From Thermoproteus uzoniensis 768-20 (GTDB taxonomy: Archaea > Thermoproteota > Thermoprotei > Thermoproteales > Thermoproteaceae), in assembly GCF_000193375.1 (NCBI RefSeq), contig NC_015315.1:814622-878621 (forward strand): a stretch of DNA of 64,000 nucleotides, written 5' to 3'. Below, piece by piece: positions 44,469 to 53,317 of this stretch (positions within the stretch are counted from its first letter, which is position 1; each line of letters begins with the position of its first letter). A program made the translations under genes and the position numbers. A model generated the notes under the pieces. It was not told where the DNA came from. It searched no databases and saw nothing but the letters and a program-made list of their open reading frames with translations.

Positions 44469-46010
44469 ATGGCACTCGGGATTTCCAGAACAACCGCGAT
44501 TGCAATAGTGGTCGTGGTGGTAATAATCGCGGTCGTCGCCGCCATATTGGCGACCCAGAGGCCCAGCCCGCCGCCCGCGCCCCCGACCATCACGTCGGCT
44601 CCGTCCACGTCAACGAGCGCCCCGACCGCCACTACTACCACGACGACGGCTCCCACCCAGAAGCTGGTGGTCTACGGGCCCTGGGGCGTCAACACGCCAG
44701 AAGGCCAAATATTCCAACAGCTGATCAAGCCCTTCGAGCAACAGTACCACGTAAAGATAGAGTACGTCGGGACGACCGACTACGGCACTGAGGCCCAGCA
44801 GATCACGAGCGGAAGCCCGCCGTTCGACGTGGTGATATTCGCGCCCGTCAGCCTGGCTAGGCAACTGGCCGAGGGCGGATACCTCACCGACCTGACGCCG
44901 TATCTGCAACAGAGCGGGATCTTGGGCCAGCTGATACCGTACTACGTCGCGCCGGTCAACATCAGCGGCCACATCTACGGCGTCCCGGTCGACGCTTGGT
45001 CCAAGCCAGGCATATACGTCTACGTGCCCACCATGCAGAAGTACGGCATACCGATGCCCACCGAGATAAGCCAGAGGTGGGACTGGGGACAGTTCCTCGG
45101 CTATCTGCAGAAGCTTAAGGCCAACGGAGTCATACCGCTGGGCTCCGGCGCTGCAGATCAGTGGCCGTTGGTGATAGTGTTCGAGCCTATAGTCTACTCG
45201 CTCGGCGGCAAGGACCTCTACTACGCCATCATGTGCCACAAGATAAGCTACACCTCCCCCATCGTCGAGCAGGCCTTCGAGTTCTACCTGTCCCTCATAG
45301 CGTCCGGCGCCTTCGGGCCCTCGGCGTTCGCCGCCAGCCAGCACTTCGTCGACGTCTACGCCCTCATGAAGAACGGCACGGTGGCGATGTACTTCATGGG
45401 CGACTGGACCCCGTTCTTCAACCACAACTACACGGCCTTCATACCAGTGATGGCGCCCTCGATCAACCCACAACTGGCGGACCAGTACTTCGTTGTGACC
45501 GGCGGCGACTGGGCCTTAGTGCCCAAGAACGTCCCCGACAACAAGACCCTGGCCATACAGTTCGCCATATGGCTCGCTTCCCAGGACTTCCAGCAAGCCG
45601 TGTTGAAGTCAGGCTGGAGGGCCGTGTCGCCCAACAAGGCCGCCATGCAGGCTGCTCTGTCCGGCCAGATATCGGTGCCCTACTCCAGCAAGATAGTGGA
45701 CTCCTGGCTAGTCCAGTTCAGCAACAACCTGGTGCCCGACATAGCCGACAACATGCCGCCGCAGTTCGAGCAACAGGTGTTCTGGCCCACTCTGGCCAAG
45801 ATGATATCCGACCCCGCCCACTGGCTGGACTACTTAAGCCAGATGGAGCAGTTGGCCAACAGGATCTACAACCAGACTAACTGGGACAACACCTACCCGC
45901 TGTGCCAGGGCGTTACCTACACCGGCCCCACCGTCTACACCGGCCCCATGTACAACGTCACCGCCATACTGACGTCGGCGGGAATCCCCCTGCCCAGCTG
46001 GCAGAAATAG
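44469..46010 (+). CDS. Sugar ABC transporter solute-binding protein
   Basis: The 513-residue protein begins with a hydrophobic signal anchor (about 9-28) and a Pro/Ser/Thr-rich linker (about 30-60), then an extracellular family-1 solute-binding domain (LVVYGPWG, SGSPPFDVVIFAP, YFMGDWTPFF). It captures a sugar or oligosaccharide and delivers it to the two permeases encoded directly downstream. ATATAAGAT, centred about 24 nt upstream, is the likely TATA box. Confidence 0.87.
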   Translation: MALGISRTTAIAIVVVVVIIAVVAAILATQRPSPPPAPPTITSAPSTSTSAPTATTTTTTAPTQKLVVYGPWGVNTPEGQIFQQLIKPFEQQYHVKIEYVGTTDYGTEAQQITSGSPPFDVVIFAPVSLARQLAEGGYLTDLTPYLQQSGILGQLIPYYVAPVNISGHIYGVPVDAWSKPGIYVYVPTMQKYGIPMPTEISQRWDWGQFLGYLQKLKANGVIPLGSGAADQWPLVIVFEPIVYSLGGKDLYYAIMCHKISYTSPIVEQAFEFYLSLIASGAFGPSAFAASQHFVDVYALMKNGTVAMYFMGDWTPFFNHNYTAFIPVMAPSINPQLADQYFVVTGGDWALVPKNVPDNKTLAIQFAIWLASQDFQQAVLKSGWRAVSPNKAAMQAALSGQISVPYSSKIVDSWLVQFSNNLVPDIADNMPPQFEQQVFWPTLAKMISDPAHWLDYLSQMEQLANRIYNQTNWDNTYPLCQGVTYTGPTVYTGPMYNVTAILTSAGIPLPSWQK

Positions 46011-46014
46011 CGCC

Positions 46015-46851
46015 GTGAACCGGCTAATATACTTCCTCGTCTTTTCCGCCCCCGCCCTCCTCTTCCTCTTTATCTACATAATCTACCCGCTCGCCCTCGA
46101 CATAGCCTCAAGCTTCACCAATTGGTCGCCCACAACATACGCCTACGTGGGCCTCCAGAACTACCAGTACCTCTTCACAGACCCGCTCTTCGTCCAGTCG
46201 CTCGCCACCAACTTGATATGGCTGGGCATCAACGTCCCAGTCTCGATGTTCTTGGGCATGCTCTTCGCCCTCCTGCTAACCAACGAGAACGCGAAGGGCG
46301 CGCGGGCTTTCAGGACCATGGTCTTCGCGGCCTTGGCCATACCGCCGACCGTCGCGGCGTTTATGTTCGGCTATATGCTCTTCGCCGCCAGCACCGGCGT
46401 GATCAACGCAGTGCTGTTCGGCAACAAGCTCAACGTCTTCGGCCTCTACTGGCCGGGCCTCCTCATGATGGTCCTCATAACTATCTGGAGCTCAACGCCG
46501 CTGGCCACGATAATATACATGGCCGGGATAGCCATAATACCGAGGAGCGTCATAGAGGCCGCGTCTATAGACGGGGCCCCGCTCCTCACCAGATTCGCCA
46601 GAATATATCTGCCGCTCCTCAGGCCCGCCCACATAGTGGCCTTCGTCATGTTGTCCATCCTCACGTTGAAGGTATTCGACGTGGTATACACCTTGAGGGC
46701 TCCCGGAGGCGCGTCGGTCCTGCTCTACTACATGTACCAGAACCTCAGCTACGGCGCGTGGGGCTACGCCAACTCCGTCATAGTGGTGATCTCCGCCATA
46801 GTCCTCGCCATAGCGATCCCCCTGACGATAGCTATGTTCAGGAGGAGATGA
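46015..46851 (+). CDS. Sugar ABC transporter permease (MalF/UgpA-like)
   Basis: The 278-residue permease has six hydrophobic helices and the cytoplasmic EAA loop IEAASIDGAPLLTRFARIYLP, which docks with the ATPase. The GTG start lies 4 nt after the binding-protein stop. The end overlaps the next permease as ATGA. It forms a heterodimeric channel with that partner. Confidence 0.88.
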   Translation: MNRLIYFLVFSAPALLFLFIYIIYPLALDIASSFTNWSPTTYAYVGLQNYQYLFTDPLFVQSLATNLIWLGINVPVSMFLGMLFALLLTNENAKGARAFRTMVFAALAIPPTVAAFMFGYMLFAASTGVINAVLFGNKLNVFGLYWPGLLMMVLITIWSSTPLATIIYMAGIAIIPRSVIEAASIDGAPLLTRFARIYLPLLRPAHIVAFVMLSILTLKVFDVVYTLRAPGGASVLLYYMYQNLSYGAWGYANSVIVVISAIVLAIAIPLTIAMFRRR

Positions 46852-47666
46852 GGGGCCGCGCCTTGATATTCACGCTGTTGGCGGCCCTCGTGGGGCTGGG
46901 CTGGCTGTTCCCCCTGATAGCCACCTTCCTCGGCTCGGTGACGCCGTACGAGACCACGGTGCTCTACGGCTGGTGGAGCTTCAAGGCGCTCACCGACAAG
47001 AACTACGCCGACCTCATAAAGGAGGGCATATACCGCTACGTCCTCAACAGCCTCGCCATAGCTGGGGCCTCGACGGCTCTGCCCATATTGCTGGGCATGG
47101 CGCTGGCCTTCTCCATCAGGCGCCGCCACATACCCGGCGGCGATATATGGGCCCCGGTCCTCTACATACTGCAGGTCTTGCCCCAGCAGTCGGTGACTGT
47201 GCCCGTGCTCAGCCTATACAGCAAGATCCAGTGGATAATGCAGAGCTACCTAGGCGTCGTGTTGGTCCACACAGCCTTCGCGCTTCCCTGGATAACCTTC
47301 TTCTTCTACAACTTCCTCGCGTCGCTCCCTAAGGAGCTCGTCGAGTCGGCCGAGATAGACGGCGCCTCGGACTTCAAGCTGTTCTCCAGCGTGGTCCTCC
47401 CCGTGATGACAACCGCGATCATAAGCGTGGCCGCCATCCAGTTCGTGTTCGTCTACAACGACCTCTACTTCGGCCTGGTCTTCATAAGAAACCAGTCTCT
47501 GTTTCCAGTGACGGTGTTCATAGCGAACTCGGTCTCGGCGTACTTCGTCAACGTGGCGCTCATGGCGGCCGCCGCCGTGGTGGCGGTCCTGCCCCCGATA
47601 ATAATATTCCTGGCGTTGCAGAAGTACTACGTGACGGGGATACTGGGCGGCTTCATGAAGGGCTGA
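46848..47666 (+). CDS. Sugar ABC transporter permease (MalG/UgpE-like)
   Basis: The 272-residue permease has six helices and the EAA loop ESAEIDGASDFKLFSSVVLP. The ATG at 46848 is fixed by the 4-nt overlap with the first permease; a longer frame upstream is only a shadow of that gene. No ATPase gene follows, so the ATP-binding subunit must be shared from elsewhere in the genome. Confidence 0.88.
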   Translation: MRGRALIFTLLAALVGLGWLFPLIATFLGSVTPYETTVLYGWWSFKALTDKNYADLIKEGIYRYVLNSLAIAGASTALPILLGMALAFSIRRRHIPGGDIWAPVLYILQVLPQQSVTVPVLSLYSKIQWIMQSYLGVVLVHTAFALPWITFFFYNFLASLPKELVESAEIDGASDFKLFSSVVLPVMTTAIISVAAIQFVFVYNDLYFGLVFIRNQSLFPVTVFIANSVSAYFVNVALMAAAAVVAVLPPIIIFLALQKYYVTGILGGFMKG

Positions 47667-47701
47667 TATGGTCGGCGATCTCGCACCCACCACGATAGTG
47701 T

Positions 47702-47746
47702 GTGAGAATGGCTCACTTAATGAAGCGAGGGGTCGCTACCAGCCCC
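47702..47746 (+). ncRNA. Structured-RNA-like segment with two hairpins and a possible pseudoknot
   Basis: GTGAG-AATGG-CTCAC (47702-47716) is a perfect 5-bp hairpin. AGCGA-GGGG-TCGCT (47724-47737) is a second one, and its whole loop GGGG can pair with CCCC at 47743-47746, giving an H-type pseudoknot. It lies in the 138-nt gap after the permease gene, just before AT-rich DNA. It may be a 3' UTR structure, a small RNA or a relic of a transposon end. Confidence 0.3.
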
Positions 47747-47804
47747 AATGCCTGTTGAAATAACTATATGAAATTATATATTATTTTTTTCGATTATACT
47801 TATT

Positions 47805-48557
47805 ATGATTCCTGTAGTCATATCGTGTATATCCTATATATGGCTTATACCTATCTTAAGTGGGAAGACAAACGACATCGGTAAGGCATATTTTGAGTAT
47901 GTAGGCTCTTTTGCTGATAATAATTTCACTACTTATATTATAATTATTAAGATAAACAATACTTCACATAGTAGTATGTATACTATCTATAAATATAATG
48001 GTATATTCACGTATTATAATGGTATGGCAATTGTCCGCGGGCGTCTAGACGGCGAGGTCTGCAACGGCACGTTGCCCAGCTCCATATATAGTCTGTTTAT
48101 CACTAACGGAAGCTCGATCTCGATAGACGGCGTCCGCATTACATTGAGGAGATCGGGGTACTTCGGCATACCTAGTTTTGGCCTCGCCCAACCTAACAGA
48201 TTTTTCGGCTTCGGCCCGTATTACGCCGTGTCTATAAACAACACCCTCTTCCTCGACTACCACGTCGGCTATACTGGGGACGGCGGCTCGTACGCCCTCT
48301 ACTCTATACAAATCTCTCCTAGATTCCGCTTTATCGGGACTAACTCTTCCTCGTTCCTATATCTACTGCGTACGTGCGGGATAGAGTCGGTGTTCATGAC
48401 GTTCGTCGTGCGTCTGAACGGCACCAACTTCGCGCCTAGGGATCAGCCGTATCTTTCTGTCTTCGTCAACAACTTCAACGCGTTGTTCCCGCTGTCGTAC
48501 GGCTTGGTGTTCGGCGGGATTCTGCTGTGGCTGTACGGGAGGAGGCGATGGAGTTGA
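47805..48557 (+). CDS. Membrane-anchored protein of unknown function, AT-rich 5' part
   Basis: The 250-residue protein has a hydrophobic N-terminus (MIPVVISCISYIWLIPIL) and a C-terminal helix (about 228-244) followed by GRRRWS, so the strand-rich middle with many Asn/Thr (possible glycosylation sites) probably faces outward. The first 200 nt are much richer in A+T than any neighbour, while the rest resembles the genome. It overlaps the ATPase gene of the following ABC exporter by 10 nt and is likely its partner. I recognise no family. Confidence 0.65.
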   Translation: MIPVVISCISYIWLIPILSGKTNDIGKAYFEYVGSFADNNFTTYIIIIKINNTSHSSMYTIYKYNGIFTYYNGMAIVRGRLDGEVCNGTLPSSIYSLFITNGSSISIDGVRITLRRSGYFGIPSFGLAQPNRFFGFGPYYAVSINNTLFLDYHVGYTGDGGSYALYSIQISPRFRFIGTNSSSFLYLLRTCGIESVFMTFVVRLNGTNFAPRDQPYLSVFVNNFNALFPLSYGLVFGGILLWLYGRRRWS

Positions 48558-49318
48558 CCGCGGCGGGCCTCGTCAAGAGGTTTGGGTCCGTGGAGGCGCT
48601 CGCCGGGGCCACGTTCTCCGCCTCGGGCGACGTCGTGGCGATCTTGGGGACTAACGGCTCGGGGAAGACGACGTTGCTCACGATAATTGCCGGCCTCCGG
48701 CGCCCCACGCGCGGGGAGCTCCGCCTGGACGGGCGGGAGCCCTACAAGCACAGGAGCTGGGCGGCGCGGTACGTCAAGGCGGTTTTCGAGAAGCCGCGTT
48801 TCCCGTACCCCGTAAAGGCGGGAGAGGTCGTCGATATTGTGAGGAGGCTTAGGGACTGCCCCGGCGGGATCGACGTATCCGACATATCCGGCCTCAAGAT
48901 AGGCCAGCTGTCTTCGGGGCAGGCCCAGCTGTTGGGGATAGCCACCGCCCTCGACTGCCACGACGGGGTTGCTGTTTTGGACGAGCCGTTCAGCCACCTC
49001 GACAAGAGGAGGGCGGCGGCGTTGGCGGAGCTTATCAGGGGTAGGGGCTCCGTGATCTACACGACTCACAACTCGGTGGAGGTCTATCTGGCCGACTACA
49101 TCGTGGTTTTCGACAGGGGGAGGGTCGTCTGGGAGGGCCCTAGAGATAGGTTCTACAGCAGACACGAGTGGCGCATCGCGGCGGACAAAGCGCCGAACGG
49201 GTGCCGCGAGGTGGGCAGGGAGGGGGTCTACGTCGACGTGGAGTGCACCGTCGAGGAGCTGTTTAAAGGGCTGGCCGAGGGCTACGTCTATGCGGTCGAG
49301 CGCAAGGGCGTTTATTGA
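48548..49318 (+). CDS. ABC transporter ATP-binding protein
   Basis: The 256-residue ATPase has Walker A GTNGSGKTT near 34-42, signature LSSGQAQ near 118-124 and Walker B VAVLDEPFSHLD near 141-152. It powers the membrane protein encoded next, with which it overlaps by 29 nt. The ATG at 48548 is preferred over an earlier in-frame start because it precedes the MELTAAGLVKRFG domain start and lies in the overlap with the upstream gene. An exporter is more likely than an importer, since no solute-binding protein is present. Confidence 0.87.
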   Translation: MELTAAGLVKRFGSVEALAGATFSASGDVVAILGTNGSGKTTLLTIIAGLRRPTRGELRLDGREPYKHRSWAARYVKAVFEKPRFPYPVKAGEVVDIVRRLRDCPGGIDVSDISGLKIGQLSSGQAQLLGIATALDCHDGVAVLDEPFSHLDKRRAAALAELIRGRGSVIYTTHNSVEVYLADYIVVFDRGRVVWEGPRDRFYSRHEWRIAADKAPNGCREVGREGVYVDVECTVEELFKGLAEGYVYAVERKGVY

Positions 49319-49988
49319 GGCCCTTAGGTGGAATCTGAGGCTCTCCATGGGGTACGGAGTGTTGCCGCTCATGTTGCTCCTCGCGCTGGCCACGGCCGCG
49401 GCGTCGGAGGCTCCGGGGAGGGCCGTCGCCGCGTCGTACCTTGTGGAGAGCTTTGGGTTCGCCGCCTACTCTATCTACCTGGCGGCGGGCCTCGCCGCCG
49501 GCGGGAGGGGCGTCCAGTTCGAGCTGAACTTATTCTCCTCGTACGAGGTGGTCTACCTCGCCAAGGTAGCCGCGTTCGCCATATCTCTCTCCCTGGCGGC
49601 TCTGACGGCCGGGCTGTTGGGCTGGTACCTCGGTGTGTTGGACCCCGTCGCCGTCCTCACGAGGTGGGCCACCGCGACCGCGTTGTTCTCGGCCTCCCTC
49701 CTGTTGACAGACCAGAGATCGTCTATCTTGTTCTTGGTCATCTTGCTGGCCCTCACTCCGCCGGCCTCCTTGGTCGTCGTGAACAGCATGGTGGTCCACG
49801 GAGCGGTCGGCGGGCCTAACGGCGCGGTTGTGGCCTTCGCGGCGTTCGTGGCCCCCATCTCCATGTACGCCTTCAAGCAGTATATCGACATCTACTTCTA
49901 CTACGGCTTGGCGATCGCCGCCTCGGGCGCGCTCACAGCCGCCGGCCTCGCGGCCTTCAGAATGATCGAAGTAAATCCGGCGGATTGA
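49290..49988 (+). CDS. ABC-2-like exporter membrane subunit
   Basis: The 232-residue protein has six hydrophobic helices (roughly 20-38, 47-68, 88-112, 120-150, 165-182, 205-225) and no sequence motif beyond that. Its overlap with the ATPase gene identifies it as the transmembrane partner. With the preceding unknown membrane-anchored protein it makes a three-gene export unit. Confidence 0.72.
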   Translation: MRSSARAFIEALRWNLRLSMGYGVLPLMLLLALATAAASEAPGRAVAASYLVESFGFAAYSIYLAAGLAAGGRGVQFELNLFSSYEVVYLAKVAAFAISLSLAALTAGLLGWYLGVLDPVAVLTRWATATALFSASLLLTDQRSSILFLVILLALTPPASLVVVNSMVVHGAVGGPNGAVVAFAAFVAPISMYAFKQYIDIYFYYGLAIAASGALTAAGLAAFRMIEVNPAD

Positions 49989-51674
49989 TTACCTATCTGC
50001 CTCGGGCGGGAAGTAGCCGAAGCTCATGTAGATCGCCGGCAGGTCGGCCAGGCGGTGGCCCTTCATGGCCTCGGCCATGGGCCTCAGATTGCGCCAGCTC
50101 GGCGTGACGAACCTAACCCTCCTCAGATATTGGGAGCCGGTCGCGGATATGTAGACGTACGCGGTCCCCCTCGCCATCTCGGCCAGCCCGTGGTATTCGC
50201 CGGGCTCCGGCCTCAGCTGGGTCAACACGCCGAAAATGCCGGCTACTCCCTCCCTCCTGAAATTCGGCGACAGCTCCAGCAGGGCCTCGTCCAGAATATC
50301 GCCGTCTGGGAGGGCGCGGAGGGCCTCCTCGATATACTCTATGGACGCCCATATCTCGCCCCACCTTACCGAGGTCCTGGCCATGGCGTCTCCCCCCTTC
50401 TCGACGACGACCCTAGGCCTCACCAGCTCGTAGCCGTCGTAGGGCGAGGCGGTCCTGGCGTCGTAGTCTATCCCGGATCCCCTCGCCGCCGGGCCGACAG
50501 CGCCCAGCGACGCGGCCTTCCTCGCGTCGAGGACGCCGACGCCCTCCAGCCTCATCCTCACCACCGGGTTCTTGAGGAACAGCTTCTCGAAGTCGGGGAG
50601 CCTCGCCTTGAGCTTCGCCAGAAGCCTCTCGACAGCCTGCCTCCCGTCCGTCGTGAGGTCTCTCCTGACGCCGCCCGGTATTGGGTAGGCCGACGTAGTC
50701 CTGGCGCCGGTCACCCTCGCCTGGACCTCCGCTATCATGTCGCCCATCCCGAAGCCCCACATAAACGCTGTGGAGTGGCCTATGAATATCCCGTGTAGGG
50801 CAAGGTCGTATAGGTGGGTCCTGATACGCCCTAGCTCGGCCATCAAGGATCTGAGGGCCTTAGCCCTAGGCGGAGGCTCTAGGCCGAGCGCCCTCTCCAC
50901 GGCGTGTACGTACGGCAGAATGGCGTTTGTGGAGTCCATTATGGACACCTTCTCCACCAGCGGCGGGACAGTCCAGAAGGGCCTCCTCTCGGCCAGCTTC
51001 TCGACGCCTCTATGGACGAAGCCCGGGTCGGGCTTGACGTCGGCTATCACGTCGCCGTCTACTACGACGAAGAGCCTCATGTGGCCGGAGCCGGGGTGTT
51101 GCGGGCCCACCACCAGCACCAGCCCCCTCTCGCCGGGCGCCAGCTCCTCCTCCCTCTCGACGAAGAACGTGGAGCCCGGCCTCTTGTCGAAGGGCCACTC
51201 CGCCGGCTTGGCGCCGTCCGCCGCGCCTCCGCCCGCCGGCCTGCCCACGTTTTCCTGGACCTTCTCCACGGCCTTCAGCAACGCCTCGGGCGTCGGCGGG
51301 CATCCTGACACGTATACGTCGACGCCGACGACGTTGGAGGCGGGGACCATGTGGTAGGACCCGTAGAAGACGCCGCCTTTTATGGCGCAGGCGCCCATGG
51401 CCACGACGTATTTGGGCTCGGGCATCTGTTCGTAGACCCACTTGACGAACTTAGCCATCTTGAGCGTTATGGTCCCCTCAATTATGAGGAGGTTGCTGTG
51501 TCTGGCAGACGGCATCGGGAGGACTCCGAGCCTCTCGGCGTCGTAGGCGGGGCCGAAGGCGTGGGCCAGCTCCACTCCGCAACACGCCGTCACTAGATGG
51601 GGCGGCCAGAGAGACCACTTGGTGCCCCAGGCGCCCGCCGCCTTGGCTAAATCCCTCACTTTCCTAATCGCCAT
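49989..51674 (-). CDS. nuoBD: Complex I NuoB-NuoD fusion protein
   Basis: The 561-residue fusion has a NuoB part (1-about 145) with cluster N2 cysteines 31, 32, 96 and 125, and a NuoD part (about 180-561) starting VVGPQHP and ending TPSWRNLRPMAEAMKGHRLAD. No NuoC domain lies between them. NuoD lacks [NiFe] cysteines, so this is not a hydrogenase. The conserved quinone-site Tyr region reads IMDSTN instead of MDYV. It is the last gene of the por-nuo unit and overlaps nuoA by 11 nt. Confidence 0.9.
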   Translation of the reverse strand: MAIRKVRDLAKAAGAWGTKWSLWPPHLVTACCGVELAHAFGPAYDAERLGVLPMPSARHSNLLIIEGTITLKMAKFVKWVYEQMPEPKYVVAMGACAIKGGVFYGSYHMVPASNVVGVDVYVSGCPPTPEALLKAVEKVQENVGRPAGGGAADGAKPAEWPFDKRPGSTFFVEREEELAPGERGLVLVVGPQHPGSGHMRLFVVVDGDVIADVKPDPGFVHRGVEKLAERRPFWTVPPLVEKVSIMDSTNAILPYVHAVERALGLEPPPRAKALRSLMAELGRIRTHLYDLALHGIFIGHSTAFMWGFGMGDMIAEVQARVTGARTTSAYPIPGGVRRDLTTDGRQAVERLLAKLKARLPDFEKLFLKNPVVRMRLEGVGVLDARKAASLGAVGPAARGSGIDYDARTASPYDGYELVRPRVVVEKGGDAMARTSVRWGEIWASIEYIEEALRALPDGDILDEALLELSPNFRREGVAGIFGVLTQLRPEPGEYHGLAEMARGTAYVYISATGSQYLRRVRFVTPSWRNLRPMAEAMKGHRLADLPAIYMSFGYFPPEADR

Positions 51675-51984
51675 GGCCCCTCGCCGTGATGTAGGCGACT
51701 GCCGTCGCGGCCGCCACCGCCGCCAGTATCTCGGGCAGAGAGCCGGGATCTATTAAGTAGAAGGCTATGGACATCCCCACCACCGACTCCACGGCCACGG
51801 CCAGATAGACGTAGACGATGTACTGCATCGCCATCCTCCTCCTCGTCTTGCCGTAAGGCGGGTTGCCCGCCTCGAACCTAACCTCCTTGGCCCCGGAGGC
51901 CCGCCTCGGGGCCAGCAACCTCGGCGCGATCAACAACGCCGCCAGCGACGCGGCTAGGGCCAGCAGGAAGATCAGCCAAGCCAT
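51664..51984 (-). CDS. nuoA: Complex I membrane subunit NuoA
   Basis: The 106-residue membrane protein has three helices and the conserved loop FEAGNPPYG near residues 37-45, where NuoA carries its FExG...P motif. The ATG at 51984 lies inside the end of nuoH (13-nt overlap). With NuoH it forms the junction of the membrane and peripheral arms. Confidence 0.88.
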   Translation of the reverse strand: MAWLIFLLALAASLAALLIAPRLLAPRRASGAKEVRFEAGNPPYGKTRRRMAMQYIVYVYLAVAVESVVGMSIAFYLIDPGSLPEILAAVAAATAVAYITARGHGD

Positions 51985-52922
51985 AGCCTCCACGCGGCGG
52001 ACACGGCCAGAGAGGCGGCGGAGATGAGCAGTAGGGAGCCCCACCCCAGCTTGAGGGCTTGGTCTATCCTCATGCGGGGGTAGACGGCCCTCAGGAACAG
52101 CCAGACTGTCGTGAGGAGGAGGGCCTTGGCGGCCATGGCGAGTGCTCCCAAGGCTCCCGAGAACGGCGCCCAGCCGCCGAGGAAGAGCAAGGCGCCCAGC
52201 ATGGAGAAGGAGTACAGCCCGACGTAGTTGGCGCCGAACGAGGCGAGGAGGAGCGACGAGCCGTACTCGGTGTAGGGCCCGAACACTATCTCGGTGTCGG
52301 CGTCGGGTATCTCGAAGGGGAATCTGCTGGTGGCCATAGCCGCCGAGATGAAGAAGGCGAAGAACGCCAGGGGGTTCATGGCTATGCCCGGCAACCTCTG
52401 GGCCTCGACAGCCTTGGCGGGGTCGGGCCCGTAGAGGACCACCATGGAGAGCACGGAGAGGGCCAGCGGGACCTCGTAGGCCGCCTCTATGAGTATTTCG
52501 CGGAGCGCGCCTATGTAGGTGAACTTGTCAGCCTCGACCCACGCCATGGCCACTATGGCGGGCGTCGCGAGGAGCAGTATCGCCAGTATGTAGGCCAGCC
52601 CGTACTTGCTCTCCAGTATCGCCAGGCCGGGCGCGCCGGGTATGAACAATATGGGGAGGGCCTCGGCCGCGAAGACGGCCAGCGGCAACGCCGCGAAGAG
52701 GGCTCTGTTCGTGTAGGACGGCACAACGAGCTCGCTGAAGATGAGCTTGACGGCGTCGGCGAGGCCTTGCAAGATCCCTCCCAGCCTCCTAGAGACGTAG
52801 AGGGGGCCGTAGCGCCACTGCACCTTGGCCGCCAGCTTCCTCTCTAGCCACACGGCGAATAGGAGGTAGGCGAACATCGCCGTGATGCCCGGGTAGACCA
52901 ACGCCGCGACGGCGCCCGTCAT
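51972..52922 (-). CDS. nuoH: Complex I membrane subunit NuoH
   Basis: The 316-residue protein has eight helices and the NuoH motifs KVQWRYGPLYV near 33, ADAVKLIFSE near 55 and EVPLALSVLS near 165, as well as FPFEIPDADTEI near 212. It builds the quinone access channel and links to the proton-pumping chain. The ATG at 52922 overlaps nuoI as ATGA; longer upstream frames shadow nuoI. Confidence 0.92.
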   Translation of the reverse strand: MTGAVAALVYPGITAMFAYLLFAVWLERKLAAKVQWRYGPLYVSRRLGGILQGLADAVKLIFSELVVPSYTNRALFAALPLAVFAAEALPILFIPGAPGLAILESKYGLAYILAILLLATPAIVAMAWVEADKFTYIGALREILIEAAYEVPLALSVLSMVVLYGPDPAKAVEAQRLPGIAMNPLAFFAFFISAAMATSRFPFEIPDADTEIVFGPYTEYGSSLLLASFGANYVGLYSFSMLGALLFLGGWAPFSGALGALAMAAKALLLTTVWLFLRAVYPRMRIDQALKLGWGSLLLISAASLAVSAAWRLWLG

Positions 52923-53317
52923 AGCAAGGACTTCTTGGGCCTCCCGTCGGCCTCCGGCGGGTCCCCCTCGGCGTATTTGGCGAATGTGTCGAGGCTTGTC
53001 CACACGACCTCGTGCCACTGGGTATGCCTCAAGCTGCCGGTCGGGCAGGCGTCGACGCAGTAGCCGCAGAATATGCAACGGCCGTAGTCTATGCCGGGGT
53101 ACCTCTTCCCGTCGGGCCCCACGCTGAACTTGACGGCCTTCGCCGGGCAGACCGCCTCGCAGAGGCCGCAACTGATGCACTTGTCTCTGTCGTTGACGAT
53201 ATAGCCGCGGAGTCTGTCGCCGTAGTCCCTCGACTCTCTGGGGTAGTCCACCGTTATGGGCCCCCTCAAGGCGTTCTTGACGGCGACGGCGAATAGGCGT
53301 ATGTGGTCCGTCAGCAT
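52919..53317 (-). CDS. nuoI: Complex I iron-sulfur subunit NuoI
   Basis: The 132-residue protein carries two classic 4Fe-4S motifs, CISCGLCEAVCP near 47 and CIFCGYCVDACP near 80. It conducts electrons from the input module to NuoB. Because no NuoE/F/G genes are present here, NuoI is the most likely docking point for reduced ferredoxin. The ATG at 53317 lies 7 nt inside the end of porB, so translation is coupled to pyruvate:ferredoxin oxidoreductase. Confidence 0.9.
   Translation of the reverse strand: MLTDHIRLFAVAVKNALRGPITVDYPRESRDYGDRLRGYIVNDRDKCISCGLCEAVCPAKAVKFSVGPDGKRYPGIDYGRCIFCGYCVDACPTGSLRHTQWHEVVWTSLDTFAKYAEGDPPEADGRPKKSLL

Noticed and set aside
47740-47765. CCCCAATGCCTGTTGAAATAAC as a CRISPR repeat fragment
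   Set aside because: Only one copy; no spacer-repeat periodicity nearby and no cas genes in the window.
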